The notes: a model not told the origin generated them from the letters alone. Shown: positions 27,327 through 36,676, counted from the first letter of the stretch. The stretch: DNA of 64,000 nt from an uncultured Cellvibrio sp. (GCA_946480695.1 CAMLKG010000008.1:77829-141828), one strand, 5' to 3'. Numbers and translations: made by a program.

Positions 27327-28823
27327 ATGACCAGCACCCCCGTATTACAACTCAAGGGAATCCATAAAATATTCCCCAGCGTTCACGCCCTGAAAGGCGT
27401 GGACTTCACCTTGCGTGCCGGCGAAATCCATGCGTTGCTCGGCGAAAATGGTGCCGGGAAATCCACGCTCATTAAAGTAATGACCGGCGTCTATCAACGC
27501 GACGGCGGCGATATTTTATTGGAAGGCCATCCGATATTCCCGAACAACACCGGCGATGCCCAGGCATTGGGCATAAGCACTGTGTACCAGGAAGTGAACC
27601 TGTTGCCCAATCTCACCGTCGCACAGAATATTTACCTCGGCCGCGAGCCGCGTCGTTTCGGTTTGATCAACTGGGGCAAAGTGAATCGCGACGCACAGGC
27701 CTTATTAAAAGGTTATGACCTGGATATCGACGTAACCCAACCGCTCTCCAGCTACTCTATCGCCGTACAACAATTGATTGCCATTGCGCGCGGTGTGGAT
27801 ATGTCAGCCAAGGTATTAATCCTCGACGAACCCACCGCAAGCCTTGACGCCGATGAAGTGCAATCGCTGTTCCGCATTATGCGTGATTTAAAAGCGCGGG
27901 GTATCGGCATTGTCTTTGTAACGCATTTTCTCGACCAGGTTTACGCGGTTTCTGATCGCATTACGGTATTGCGCAGTGCGCAATTGGTCGGGGAATTTGA
28001 AACGGCTAATTTGCCGCGCGCGGAATTAATCGGCCATATGCTGGGAAAAGAATTGGTGGCATTAGGCGAGCACAAACCACCCATCAATCCGGAATGCGGC
28101 GAGGCATTATTAAATGCGCAAGGCATTGGTCGCACTGCCACCTTATCGCCCACCGACATCCAGGTATGTAAGGGCGAAGTTGTTGGCCTCGCCGGTTTGC
28201 TCGGTTCCGGCCGCACCGAATTATGCCGGCTGGTATTCGGTATCGATAAGAAACACTGCGGTTCAATCAACTTTAATGGCAAGGTTGTTAATTTCAACTC
28301 ACCACGCGATGCAATTGCCGCTGGCATGGGGTTGTGCCCGGAAGACCGCAAACACGACGGCATCCTCGGCCAGCTTTCCATTCGCGAAAATATGATCCTT
28401 GCCCGCCAGGTTAAACAGGGTTGGTGGAAATTTATATCGCGCAAAGAGCAGGAAGAAATCGCCAATCACTATGTAAAAGAACTAAGCATTGCCACCTCGG
28501 ATATTGAAAAACCGATTGAGCAATTAAGTGGCGGCAACCAGCAAAAGGTTATCCTCGCCCGCTGGCTTGCAGCGAATCCATCGCTGTTAATCCTGGATGA
28601 GCCCACGCGCGGTATTGATATAGGCGCCCATGCAGAAATCATTCGCTTGATTCGCAAATTATGCGATCAGGGGCTGGCGTTGGTTGTAGCCTCATCGGAA
28701 CTGGAAGAGCTGGTGGCATTCAGCAGTCGCATCCTGGTCTTACGCGATCGCCAAAAAGTGGCGGAACTGGAAGGCAGTGATATTAATCCGCAACGCATTA
28801 TGCAAGCGATTGCGGCGAATTAA
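27327..28823 (+). CDS. Sugar ABC transporter ATP-binding protein, YtfR-like (two ABC domains)
   Basis: A 498-residue tandem ATPase of the ribose/xylose/galactose type. Domain 1 (about 8-245) has Walker A GENGAGKST, a signature-like SIAVQQLIAIARGV and Walker B ILDEPTAS. Domain 2 (about 260-495) has the usual degraded Walker A (GLLGSGRTE), signature LSGGNQQK and Walker B LILDEPTRG. It energises the importer with the two permeases downstream. Its stop is 17 bp before the next ATG. Confidence 0.92.
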   Translation: MTSTPVLQLKGIHKIFPSVHALKGVDFTLRAGEIHALLGENGAGKSTLIKVMTGVYQRDGGDILLEGHPIFPNNTGDAQALGISTVYQEVNLLPNLTVAQNIYLGREPRRFGLINWGKVNRDAQALLKGYDLDIDVTQPLSSYSIAVQQLIAIARGVDMSAKVLILDEPTASLDADEVQSLFRIMRDLKARGIGIVFVTHFLDQVYAVSDRITVLRSAQLVGEFETANLPRAELIGHMLGKELVALGEHKPPINPECGEALLNAQGIGRTATLSPTDIQVCKGEVVGLAGLLGSGRTELCRLVFGIDKKHCGSINFNGKVVNFNSPRDAIAAGMGLCPEDRKHDGILGQLSIRENMILARQVKQGWWKFISRKEQEEIANHYVKELSIATSDIEKPIEQLSGGNQQKVILARWLAANPSLLILDEPTRGIDIGAHAEIIRLIRKLCDQGLALVVASSELEELVAFSSRILVLRDRQKVAELEGSDINPQRIMQAIAAN

Positions 28824-28839
28824 CGTGAGCAAAGATATT

Positions 28840-29871
28840 ATGAATATTCGTAAAAACCAACACCTGCGCCGTTACTTGTGGCCCTGCGCGGGTTTGCTGG
28901 TGTTGTTGGTTATCAATGCGATAATCGCGCCGGAATTTTTCCACATTGAATTTAAAGATGGCCGTTTTTACGGCAGTTTGATCGACGTACTTAACCGTGC
29001 GGCCCCCGTCGCTTTGCTAGCGATTGGTATGTCCCTGGTGATCGCTACCGGCGGTGTGGATTTATCGGTGGGTTCCATTATGGCCATTGCCGGTGCAGTC
29101 AGTGCCTATTACATCACCAGGGGCGTTGATAACCTCGCGCTAATTATTGGTGCCGGATTGATTGCCGGTTTAATCGCAGGGATTGTGAATGGATTCCTCG
29201 TGGGTTATATGAGCATCCAACCCATCGTCGCCACATTGATTTTAATGGTAGCGGGTCGCGGCATTGCGCAATTAATTAACGAAGGCCAAATCGTAACCTT
29301 TGACCACAGCGGTTTCGCATTCCTGGGCACCGGCAATTTCCTTGGCCTCCCCTTCCCCGTTGTATTAGTCATTATTACTTTCACCATCGTGCAATTACTG
29401 ACACGCCGCACCGCATTGGGTTTGTATATTGAAGCGGTCGGAGCCAATCCCTCCGCCAGCCATTACATGGGGCTGAATGCCAGGGCAATTAAAATGAGTG
29501 TGTATTGCGTAGCGGCACTGTGCGCGGCACTCGCGGGCATGGTTGCCGCCGCAGATATTCGCGGTTCCGATGCCAATAATGCCGGCTTGTGGTTGGAGCT
29601 GGACGCAATTCTCGCCGTGGTGATTGGTGGTGCATCGTTAATGGGCGGACGCTTTTCAATCCTTCTTGCCATTATCGGTGCACTCATTATCCAAACACTG
29701 ACAGTCACCATTATCCTCAGCGGTATTCCGCCAAAATTTAATTTACTCATTAAAGCCAGCGCGATTATTTTGGTGTTGTTGTTGCAGTCGCCGCTATTCC
29801 AAACGCAATTGGCGCAATTGAAATTCCGCAAAGCTGCCCCTGCAACAAACAAGGAGGCAAAAAGTGCTTAA
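28840..29871 (+). CDS. Sugar ABC transporter permease, YtfT-like
   Basis: A 343-residue inner-membrane permease with about nine to ten hydrophobic segments. Conserved blocks ALLAIGMSLVIATGGVDLSVG, LILMVAGRGIAQLI and ADIRGSDANNAGLWLELDAI match E. coli YtfT closely. The ATG at 28840 is preferred; a GTG at 28825, two bases after the ATPase stop, is a real alternative. The last 8 bp overlap the next permease gene, so the two are coupled. Confidence 0.9.
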   Translation: MNIRKNQHLRRYLWPCAGLLVLLVINAIIAPEFFHIEFKDGRFYGSLIDVLNRAAPVALLAIGMSLVIATGGVDLSVGSIMAIAGAVSAYYITRGVDNLALIIGAGLIAGLIAGIVNGFLVGYMSIQPIVATLILMVAGRGIAQLINEGQIVTFDHSGFAFLGTGNFLGLPFPVVLVIITFTIVQLLTRRTALGLYIEAVGANPSASHYMGLNARAIKMSVYCVAALCAALAGMVAAADIRGSDANNAGLWLELDAILAVVIGGASLMGGRFSILLAIIGALIIQTLTVTIILSGIPPKFNLLIKASAIILVLLLQSPLFQTQLAQLKFRKAAPATNKEAKSA

Positions 29872-30820
29872 CCGTAAATTTATTCCGTTGGCCGTCACCT
29901 GTAGTCTGTTTTTCTTGTTATTTGGTGCAGGTTCTGTGCAGTTCGAAGGTTTTGGCAGCGCGCGCGTTTTCTTTAATTTGCTTAGCGACAACGCCTTTTT
30001 AATCATCGCCGCCGTGGGCATGACCTTCGTCATTTTATCCGGCGGTATCGATTTATCCGTCGGCGCTGTCATCGCCCTGACCGGTGTGGTGTGCAGTGTG
30101 TTGATCAGCAAATACCACTGGCATCCGCTGGTGGTATTTCCGGTAGTGTTAATCGGTGGAACCCTATTTGGTGCAATCATGGGCGCGATTATCCATTACT
30201 ATAAAATGCAGCCGTTTATCGTCACCCTGGCAGGTATGTTTTTTGCGCGCGGATTGGCAAGCGTTATCAGTGAAGAATCCATTCCCATCGAACATGATTT
30301 TTACAACCAGGTATCTTCCTTCGGTTTTGAAATTTTTGGCGATGCCTGGATCGGCAGTTCAACCATTATTTGCTTGCTGGTATTAATTGCCGCGATGATC
30401 GTCGCCCATTACACACGCTTCGGCGGCCGCGTTTACGCCGTAGGCGGCGATGCAAACTCCGCTGCGCTTATGGGCATTCCCCTCGCCGCAACCACAATCC
30501 GCATTTACGCAATTAGCGCATTCCTCGCCACCCTCGCTGGCATTATCTATTCCTTCTACACTTTCTCAGGCTATTCACTCGCCGCTGTCGGCGTGGAGCT
30601 GGATGCAATTGCCGCCGTCGTAATCGGCGGAACATTATTGACCGGCGGTTACGGCTACATGTTCGGCACGCTCATGGGCGTATTGATTATGGGCGTAGTG
30701 CAAACCTACATTTCATTTGATGGAACACTCAGCAGTTGGTGGACCAAGATCGTGATCGGTTTGTTGCTGTTCTGTTTTATTGCGTTGCAACAATTATTGG
30801 TGAGGGTAAAGCCAAAATAA
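29864..30820 (+). CDS. Sugar ABC transporter permease, YjfF-like
   Basis: A 318-residue inner-membrane permease of the RbsC/AraH family. It shows IAAVGMTFVILSGGIDLSVGAV, MQPFIVTLAGMFFARGL and a C-terminal VELDAIAAVVIGGTLLTGG block. This is the second permease of the YtfQRT-YjfF type importer and forms a heterodimer with the preceding product. AGGAGG lies upstream of its start inside the preceding gene. It is the last gene of the unit, followed by a terminator hairpin. Confidence 0.9.
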   Translation: MLNRKFIPLAVTCSLFFLLFGAGSVQFEGFGSARVFFNLLSDNAFLIIAAVGMTFVILSGGIDLSVGAVIALTGVVCSVLISKYHWHPLVVFPVVLIGGTLFGAIMGAIIHYYKMQPFIVTLAGMFFARGLASVISEESIPIEHDFYNQVSSFGFEIFGDAWIGSSTIICLLVLIAAMIVAHYTRFGGRVYAVGGDANSAALMGIPLAATTIRIYAISAFLATLAGIIYSFYTFSGYSLAAVGVELDAIAAVVIGGTLLTGGYGYMFGTLMGVLIMGVVQTYISFDGTLSSWWTKIVIGLLLFCFIALQQLLVRVKPK

Positions 30821-30830
30821 TAAACTGCGA

Positions 30831-30860
30831 GGCGGATCCAAGCGATCCGCCCTATATTTT
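30831..30860 (+). terminator. Rho-independent terminator of the dehydratase/ABC unit
   Basis: GGCGGATC-CAAGC-GATCCGCC is a perfect 8-bp stem followed by CTATATTTT, 10 bp after the last permease stop. Confidence 0.7.
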
Positions 30861-31095
30861 CTCCATAGATAAATGCCTGCTAACTCCCTTAGCTTTATAT
30901 TTCCCCCCAAGTCCCACTTCTTTGATTCACTCATTTCATAAAATTTGCCCAATAGCAACATGTCGTGTAAAACGGTTAAATAATTATCACTGAATGGGTA
31001 TGCTTACCCAAATTACCAAAGCAGGCAAATCCGGGATCCGATTTATAATCTTTTGTGCAAGGAGCGGGAGGCATTGTTTCCCCAAGGAGATATTA

Positions 31096-31983
31096 TTGAA
31101 ACTTTTTGCAAAAATATGCAGTGTTATTCTTGGATCGTTAGTAACCTGTCTTTCCCTCGCAGGTAATACAATTACCGCTGCGGTTAATGAAGACATCATT
31201 GCGGATTACCATTTATTCGTCGGTGAGCGCGACCCGATCAGCATTGAATATTTTGGCGGGCCTGGCGCCAGGCGTGATGTGATTGAGCTGGTGTTATTGC
31301 AACAGGCACTGCATCTGGGTGGCTTTTCCGGCAAAGTGGTACTGCGCCCGGAAAATAGTTATTTGCGTATTTTAAAATTGTTGATTGATGGGCGAGTTCC
31401 GATTTCCGGTGCACTCATGTGGCAAGATGACATAAAGCCCTACTCCGATTTTTTATTTAGAACGCCAGCTATAGTGAGCGAAGGTGATTTTGTTGTGGGG
31501 CTTTACACCCGCCAGGATAACAACCGCGCACTTAGCGCGAATAACCTCGAAAAAATAAGCCAGCTCAGCGCTGCATCCAACAATCATTGGAAACCGGATA
31601 TACAAGCGCTGAAATCCTTGGGGATAACCCGCATTTATTATTCTACTTATTGGGTACAATTGGTGCGCATGGTGGTCGCCGGGCGGGCCGATATAACCCT
31701 AGCGCCTTTTCAAAGCAATCCCGGCATGAAGGTGCAAGTAGAGAATGTGGAACTTGTCCCCATCCCCGGTATAAAAGTCGCCTTGCCGGGTAGCCGCCAT
31801 TGGCCTGTCAGCAAAAAACATCCGCAAGGAGAAGAAATATTCACTGCCTTGGAAAAAGGTATAGCCATACTGGAACAAAAAAAGATTATCCAGCGCGCCT
31901 ATGAAGAATGTGGTTTTTTTCACGAGGGGGTAAAAAGCTGGAAACTGTTAAACCCGTTAACTAAAAACTTACCTGAAAAGTGA
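31096..31983 (+). CDS. Periplasmic solute-binding-like protein (SBP type 3 fold), TTG start
   Basis: A 295-residue protein with a signal peptide (KLFAKICSVILGSLVTCLSLAG). The body resembles type-3 amino-acid-binding or enzyme-fused extracellular sensor domains: GALMWQDDIKPYSDFLFRTP, a lysine/arginine-poor hinge and a C-terminal YEECGFF segment. The longer frame opens at 30994, but AAGGAG at 31084-31089 points to the TTG at 31096, which also gives the proper signal peptide. It lacks transporter partners. Only 9 bp separate it from the ECF sigma gene, so the two may be co-transcribed. The ligand is unknown; such orphan proteins in alteromonads are common and mostly uncharacterised. Confidence 0.7.
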   Translation: MKLFAKICSVILGSLVTCLSLAGNTITAAVNEDIIADYHLFVGERDPISIEYFGGPGARRDVIELVLLQQALHLGGFSGKVVLRPENSYLRILKLLIDGRVPISGALMWQDDIKPYSDFLFRTPAIVSEGDFVVGLYTRQDNNRALSANNLEKISQLSAASNNHWKPDIQALKSLGITRIYYSTYWVQLVRMVVAGRADITLAPFQSNPGMKVQVENVELVPIPGIKVALPGSRHWPVSKKHPQGEEIFTALEKGIAILEQKKIIQRAYEECGFFHEGVKSWKLLNPLTKNLPEK

Positions 31984-31992
31984 AGAATTGTT

Positions 31993-33261
31993 ATGCCAGC
32001 CAGCATAGAGGCCCTGATCAATAGCATCTACCGCAGTGAATCACGCCGCGTACTCGCTACACTGATTCGCTTGTTAAAGGATTTCGACCTCGCCGAAGAA
32101 GCATTGCAAGAGGCTTTTACCGCCGCGCTGCATCAATGGCCGCACGAAGGTGTACCGCACAATCCACGCGCATGGCTGGTATCCGCCGGACGCTTCAAAG
32201 CCATAGATCAAATTCGCAAACGCGCACGCATGAATACCTCATGGGAAGAGGTAGCTGAAAAACTTGAAGAAGAATTGCACACAAGTGAAGATGATTTGGT
32301 CGATACCCACATTGAGGATGACCAGTTGCGCCTGATATTCACATGTTGCCACCCGGGGCTGGCCCCCGAAGCGCAAATGGCACTGACGCTACGCGAAGTT
32401 TGCGGACTCACAACCGAGGCCATTGCGCGCGCCTTCCTCACCACACCAAGCACACTCGCACAACGCATAGTGCGCGCAAAAAATAAAATCCGTGATGCCA
32501 AAATACCTTATGAAATTCCTGCGCGCAGTGAATTACCCGCACGCCTGGACGCAGTGCTGCATGTAATTTACCTGGTATTCAATGAGGGTTACTCGGCATC
32601 GTCCGGCACGGAATTAATCCGCCAGGAACTCGCGCAAGAAGCGATTCGCCTGGGCAGACTGCTTGCACATTTATTGCCGGAAGCCGAAGTGCTGGGTTTA
32701 TTGGCATTAATGCTTATTCAGGATTCGCGTCGTCACGCGCGCATAGATGGCAATGGCGATTTAATTCGCCTTGAGGACCAGGATCGCAGCCTGTGGAGCC
32801 GCAATCAAATCCATGAAGGTTCGATTTTAATCCAGCGCGCACTTGCAAGCGGCAATGCCGATGTGTATTGCCTGCAAGCCGCGATAGCGGCACTCCATGC
32901 TGAAGCACCGAGTTTCGCGGAAACTGACTGGGCGGAAATTTGCGCTTTCTACGATTTGTTATTAGTACGCAATCCATCGCCGGTAATTGAACTCAACCGT
33001 GCGGTGGCCATTGCTCATCGCGATGGCCCGACGCAAGGCCTGGCGCTATTGGATAACCTGGTCGCACGCAACCAATTGAAGGATTATCACTTGCTGCATG
33101 CGGCACGCGCCGAATTCCTTACCCGGTTAGGTCAGATCGAAGCTGCTAAAATTGCCTATACAAATGCTATTTCACTTACCACACAGGAACCGGAAATTCG
33201 CTTTCTGCGCGGCAAACTTCACCTATTGGATAATCACGCATCGCGACCATTAAATTCGTGA
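31993..33261 (+). CDS. ECF RNA polymerase sigma factor with long C-terminal extension (ECF42-like)
   Basis: A 422-residue sigma factor. Region 2 (about 10-80) contains DFDLAEEALQEAFTAAL and AWLVSAGRFKAIDQIRKRAR. Region 4 (about 115-175) contains LTLREVCGLTTEAIARAFLTTPSTLAQRIVRAKNKI. After it comes a roughly 230-residue helical extension of the DUF6596/TPR kind (FNEGYSASSG, VIELNRAVAIAHRDGP). This layout is the ECF42 group, which has no anti-sigma factor and is usually encoded next to a DGPF/YCII protein. Here such a protein is at 37164-37550, about 4 kb away. The 3' end overlaps the convergent GFA gene by 28 bp. Confidence 0.88.
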   Translation: MPASIEALINSIYRSESRRVLATLIRLLKDFDLAEEALQEAFTAALHQWPHEGVPHNPRAWLVSAGRFKAIDQIRKRARMNTSWEEVAEKLEEELHTSEDDLVDTHIEDDQLRLIFTCCHPGLAPEAQMALTLREVCGLTTEAIARAFLTTPSTLAQRIVRAKNKIRDAKIPYEIPARSELPARLDAVLHVIYLVFNEGYSASSGTELIRQELAQEAIRLGRLLAHLLPEAEVLGLLALMLIQDSRRHARIDGNGDLIRLEDQDRSLWSRNQIHEGSILIQRALASGNADVYCLQAAIAALHAEAPSFAETDWAEICAFYDLLLVRNPSPVIELNRAVAIAHRDGPTQGLALLDNLVARNQLKDYHLLHAARAEFLTRLGQIEAAKIAYTNAISLTTQEPEIRFLRGKLHLLDNHASRPLNS

Positions 33262-33581
33262 ATAGGAATTGCATCCAAATCGATGTCTTCAATGCATCGA
33301 ATATTAATTGCCGCAATTTTATTGCCCGCCGGATCAGTGCCCTCAGCATATGGACTGACACCGCAAACCTGGCAAAACTTGTGGTGAATTACATGCTTGT
33401 TAAAGGTGTAGGTGCCAATATTCTCGCCGGAAGTCAGCAATTTGAACGCACTAAAAGGCGCGAACCACAACAACGACCCCTTGCGTTGGCAAATGGAACA
33501 ATTGCATGAAAGCCCCGAATCAATAGTTCCCTCCACTTCAAAACGAATATTGCCGCAATGGCAGCTACCGATATTTTTCAT
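33234..33581 (-). CDS. GFA/CENP-V-domain protein
   Basis: A 115-residue protein of the glutathione-dependent formaldehyde-activating enzyme (GFA) family. Zinc-ligand cysteine motifs are CHCGNIRF near the N-terminus, CNCSICQRKG, and FCQVCGVSPYAEG. The first in-frame ATG at 33587 directly abuts AGGAG, so the second ATG at 33581, six bases further, is the better start. Most members have no proven reaction; the family name is historic. It converges with and overlaps the sigma-factor gene. Confidence 0.85.
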   Translation of the reverse strand: MKNIGSCHCGNIRFEVEGTIDSGLSCNCSICQRKGSLLWFAPFSAFKLLTSGENIGTYTFNKHVIHHKFCQVCGVSPYAEGTDPAGNKIAAINIRCIEDIDLDAIPIHEFNGRDA

Positions 33582-33664
33582 ATCCATCTCCTATTAATAA
33601 GAATTGAAAAGCATTACCACCAGGCTAATTAAATAATCAGTCAACATTTTTACATGATTATTTT

Positions 33665-34045
33665 CTATATTGAATGATTGCCGGCCCATAAGGCGATACC
33701 ACCGATAACAAAAAATACCACCCAGGATAAATGCCTGCCGCGCGTAAAAATGAGCGGTAATAAACCGGAAACTACGCAAGTCACACCAATAATGCGCAAG
33801 GTACCGGCAAGGGTAAGGTCCCCACGCCCCGCGTGCAAAAGCAGCGCCGCAAACCCAATCCATCCCACTGTCGTAATATGCCAGGCAAAGCGTAGGGTAC
33901 GGACGGTGAAATCCGTACTGCCAAATATCTTCGGCAGATTATCGCGGCGAAACAGGCGTATAAGGATATACTTCTCGCCCAGGAATGAATGGGCCATACC
34001 CAGGGCAACGGTAAGGCCAGCAGCGAAATACAAGAGCATATCCAT
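33665..34045 (-). CDS. Small four-helix membrane protein, unknown function
   Basis: About 126 residues with four hydrophobic segments (MLLYFAAGLTVALGMAHSFL, a WHITTVGWIGFAALLLHAG region, TLRIIGVTCVVSGLLPLIF, WVVFFVIGGIALWAG). Conserved-looking HSFLGEKY and FAWHITTVGW suggest a defined family of bacterial integral membrane proteins, but I do not recognise a function. The ATG at 34045 follows GGGG at suitable spacing. Alternatives are 34087 and 34039. Confidence 0.6.
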   Translation of the reverse strand: MDMLLYFAAGLTVALGMAHSFLGEKYILIRLFRRDNLPKIFGSTDFTVRTLRFAWHITTVGWIGFAALLLHAGRGDLTLAGTLRIIGVTCVVSGLLPLIFTRGRHLSWVVFFVIGGIALWAGNHSI

Positions 34046-34135
34046 ATCAACCCCAAATAAAATTGATGTTAAATTAATTGCCTTCAATGGATCGGGTTTG
34101 CACCTACCCGAATCCCGTTCGCATTACCGCGATAC

Positions 34136-35938
34136 CTATAGCTGGATATCTTTACTAAATAAATCTTTTAATTCCTTCCGGCTTTGCTTCACCAGCAATG
34201 CCAGCTCCTTTGGATCTTTACTCATCGCAATTGCCTGGTGGAGCAAGCTTTGGTCGTGTTCGCGGAAAATATCAATGGCGCGATGGGACTGGCCTTCAGT
34301 GTAACCTATCTCCGTTAAAGTACGCATAGCGGCACTGAGACTGGATTCGTAGATTTCGCGAATAGGATTTTCCACACCCAACTCCGCCAATTGGTAAGCG
34401 TGCGCGCGGTCGCGGGCACGTACAATTAAGGTGATATGCGGGAACTGGGTTTTTACCAATTTAGTAATGGCAAGCGAGGCTTCTATATTTATCAACGCGA
34501 TAATTACAACTTTTGCGTCGCGAATACCGGCGGCTTCCAGCAATTCAATGCGAGTAGCATCACCGTAATAGCTTTTTACGCCGTAATTTTTTAAAAATTC
34601 TATATGTTCCGGATTTTTGTCCAGCGCATTAAACGGAATATTGCAGGCGGTAAGGATACGGCCAATAATTTGGCCGAAACGGCCGAAGCCGGCAATGATA
34701 ACTTCCGCTTTGTGCTCTTCCTCATCGTTTAACTCATTAAGTGAGCTTTCCATTTGTTGTGCTTCCTGCCGGGCTCTCTCCTGTAGGGTGCGTTTGTGCG
34801 TAATCCATTCATGCAGCATAACCAACGGGCTGGTTAATGCCATGGAAATACCAACAACCAGAACCACATAATTACCAAGGTCTTTGGGAATAAAAGCGGT
34901 CTGTTCCGCCGTCGCCATAACAACAAATGCAAATTCACCACCTTGTGCAAGCATGGTTCCCACCAGCAGGCCTTCCTGTATCGGAAATTTGCGGATACGC
35001 AAAATAATTGCAACCACAAGGATTTTCACCAGCATTAAGGTTAATGCAAGTGCCAAGATGAGTAACGGCTCGGCAAAGAGCAAGCGCAGGTTCAATGACA
35101 TCCCTACCGCGATAAAAAATAATCCCAGCAACAATCCCTTGAAGGGCTCAATATCGGCGGCCAATTGATGGCGAAAACTGGATTGTGCCAATAACATGCC
35201 CGCCAGGAATGCCCCCATACTCATCGAAAATCCCACCATTTGCATCAGGTAGGCAACGCTCAGCACAATTAGCAAACCCGCCGCCGTAAGGATTTCCCGA
35301 CTGCCGTATTTGGCAACAATTTGCAGCAACGGATTAAAAATCCTGGCGCCGGCCAATAATAAAAATACAACGGTAAAAAGCCCGACCCACCAGGGCACAG
35401 ATTCATTTGCATGTGCAGCGGGCGACCAACTGGCAAGCAACAACAAAATGGGAATGACAGCGAGGTCTTGCAATAACAAAATGGAAAAACCTTTACGGCC
35501 AATCGGCAAGCCCATAATTTTATGTTCTTCCATTAACGGCACAGCAAAGGCTGTTGACGACAGCCCGAGTGCAAGGCCGATCATAAAACCCTGCTGCCAG
35601 GATAAATCCAGAAATATCGTGAGTAATCCGGTAATGGTAAATGCGGTCAACAACATTTGCGCGCTGCCGAGTACGCCGACATCCAATCGCATTTTCCATA
35701 GCTGTTGCGGGTTTAACTCCAGGCCAATGACAAACAGCAGCAACACGACTCCCAATTCTGAAAACTGGAAAGCCGCTTCCGGTTGGTATATCAAGCCCAA
35801 TTCATAGGGACCGATAATCGCCCCCGCAACCAGGTAACCAAGGATTGCCCCCAAACCGAGGCGCCTGAACAATGGCACAGCGATAGTAGCGGCAAGCAGG
35901 TAATAAATTGCATGGAGGAGTGTTTCGTGTTGATGCAT
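34136..35938 (-). CDS. Kef-type monovalent cation:proton antiporter (CPA2 family)
   Basis: A 600-residue protein. The first about 380 residues are a Na/H-exchanger-type membrane domain with about 12 helices (LGAILGYLVAGAIIGP, LLLFVIGLELNP, GLALGLSSTAFAVPLM). Then comes a charged linker (about 385-410) and a TrkA-N NAD-binding domain starting VIIAGFGRFGQIIGRIL. The C-terminal 80 residues hold a short helical tail. Family members such as KefB/KefC export potassium in exchange for protons, gated by nucleotides or glutathione adducts. No KefF/KefG partner is adjacent. Confidence 0.9.
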   Translation of the reverse strand: MHQHETLLHAIYYLLAATIAVPLFRRLGLGAILGYLVAGAIIGPYELGLIYQPEAAFQFSELGVVLLLFVIGLELNPQQLWKMRLDVGVLGSAQMLLTAFTITGLLTIFLDLSWQQGFMIGLALGLSSTAFAVPLMEEHKIMGLPIGRKGFSILLLQDLAVIPILLLLASWSPAAHANESVPWWVGLFTVVFLLLAGARIFNPLLQIVAKYGSREILTAAGLLIVLSVAYLMQMVGFSMSMGAFLAGMLLAQSSFRHQLAADIEPFKGLLLGLFFIAVGMSLNLRLLFAEPLLILALALTLMLVKILVVAIILRIRKFPIQEGLLVGTMLAQGGEFAFVVMATAEQTAFIPKDLGNYVVLVVGISMALTSPLVMLHEWITHKRTLQERARQEAQQMESSLNELNDEEEHKAEVIIAGFGRFGQIIGRILTACNIPFNALDKNPEHIEFLKNYGVKSYYGDATRIELLEAAGIRDAKVVIIALINIEASLAITKLVKTQFPHITLIVRARDRAHAYQLAELGVENPIREIYESSLSAAMRTLTEIGYTEGQSHRAIDIFREHDQSLLHQAIAMSKDPKELALLVKQSRKELKDLFSKDIQL

Positions 35939-36310
35939 AAATATCGCTCAAGCCCAATGTGGATCAATAATCGGTTAACAGTAACAAATCCCCACACCCT
36001 TGGCATCCCACGCGACATTGGTTTTGGTCAACCAGGGAATGGAAAGTTGAATGGCATCACGCTCGACCGAACAAGTATTACCTTCCACCGCACAAATGCC
36101 ATCCATGGATACACGGTTCCGATAAGTTATTGACGACAAAGCCATTTTCACCCTTTCAGAAGACTTTGCAAAAGTTTTTACTCACTCCTGTCGAATTCCT
36201 CGAATACAGTACGACTAATTTGTGAAAGCTGCCAATAACCCATACCGGGGAGCGATGCAGCACATTAATCCGCTTTTATTGAATGTTTAATTTACAGAAG
36301 GAGATAGGTT
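35939..36310. other. 372-bp intergenic region between antiporter and DUF1428 genes
   Basis: Apart from the possible small gene at 35975-36145 it should hold the divergent promoters of the antiporter and the DUF1428 cluster. I see no strong hairpin or repeat in it. Confidence 0.4.
35975..36145 (-). CDS. Possible 56-residue cysteine-containing small protein
   Basis: An ATG at 36145 with GAAAGGG upstream opens a 56-codon frame ending 36 bp before the Kef antiporter start. The peptide starts MALSSITYRNRVSMDG and ends KGVGICYC. It has four cysteines (one in GICAV, one in NTCSV and two in the final CYC), no hydrophobic segment and no family I recognise. It may be a leader gene of the antiporter or a chance frame. 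Confidence 0.35.
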   Translation of the reverse strand: MALSSITYRNRVSMDGICAVEGNTCSVERDAIQLSIPWLTKTNVAWDAKGVGICYC

Positions 36311-36676
36311 ATGACTCATTACGTTGATGGTTTTTTACTTCCTATTGCCCCCGAAAAGCTTCCTGAATACCAAAAAATGGCCAGCAAAGCGGGCTCGGTT
36401 TGGAAAGAACACGGCGCTATTGCTTACTGGGAATGTGTCGGTGATGACTTGGAAATCCAGGATATGACGTCCTTTCGTACAGCGGCGGGCTGCAAAGATA
36501 ACGAAACCGTAATTATCGCCTGGATCATTTATCCCTCACGCGAAGAACGCGACCGCATTAATGCGCTGGTTATGGCCGATCCGCGCCTGAATGATATGTG
36601 CGATAAAGAAAATCCGCCGTTTGATTTCAAGCGTATGGCCTATGGCGGCTTCAAAACAATTGTCCGTTACGAATAA
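36311..36676 (+). CDS. DUF1428 family protein (YbaA-like)
   Basis: A 121-residue protein beginning MTHYVDGFLLPI. It contains WKEHGAIAYWECVGDD, WIIYPSREERDRIN and FDFKRMAYGGF, all typical of DUF1428, a dimeric ferredoxin-like-fold family. The ATG follows a strong AGAAGGAGAT site. It heads a tight cluster of small alpha/beta-barrel-related proteins (DUF1428, VOC, DGPF, GyrI-like). The biochemical role is unknown. Confidence 0.88.
   Translation: MTHYVDGFLLPIAPEKLPEYQKMASKAGSVWKEHGAIAYWECVGDDLEIQDMTSFRTAAGCKDNETVIIAWIIYPSREERDRINALVMADPRLNDMCDKENPPFDFKRMAYGGFKTIVRYE

Noticed and set aside
34091..34120. Hairpin TCGGGT/ACCCGA after the Kef antiporter gene
   Set aside because: Only a 6-bp stem and no U tract, so not supported as a terminator.
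35783..36133. 116-codon open frame overlapping the 5' end of the Kef antiporter on the plus strand
   Set aside because: No family resemblance and no ribosome site; it covers the antisense of a strong gene and its leader.
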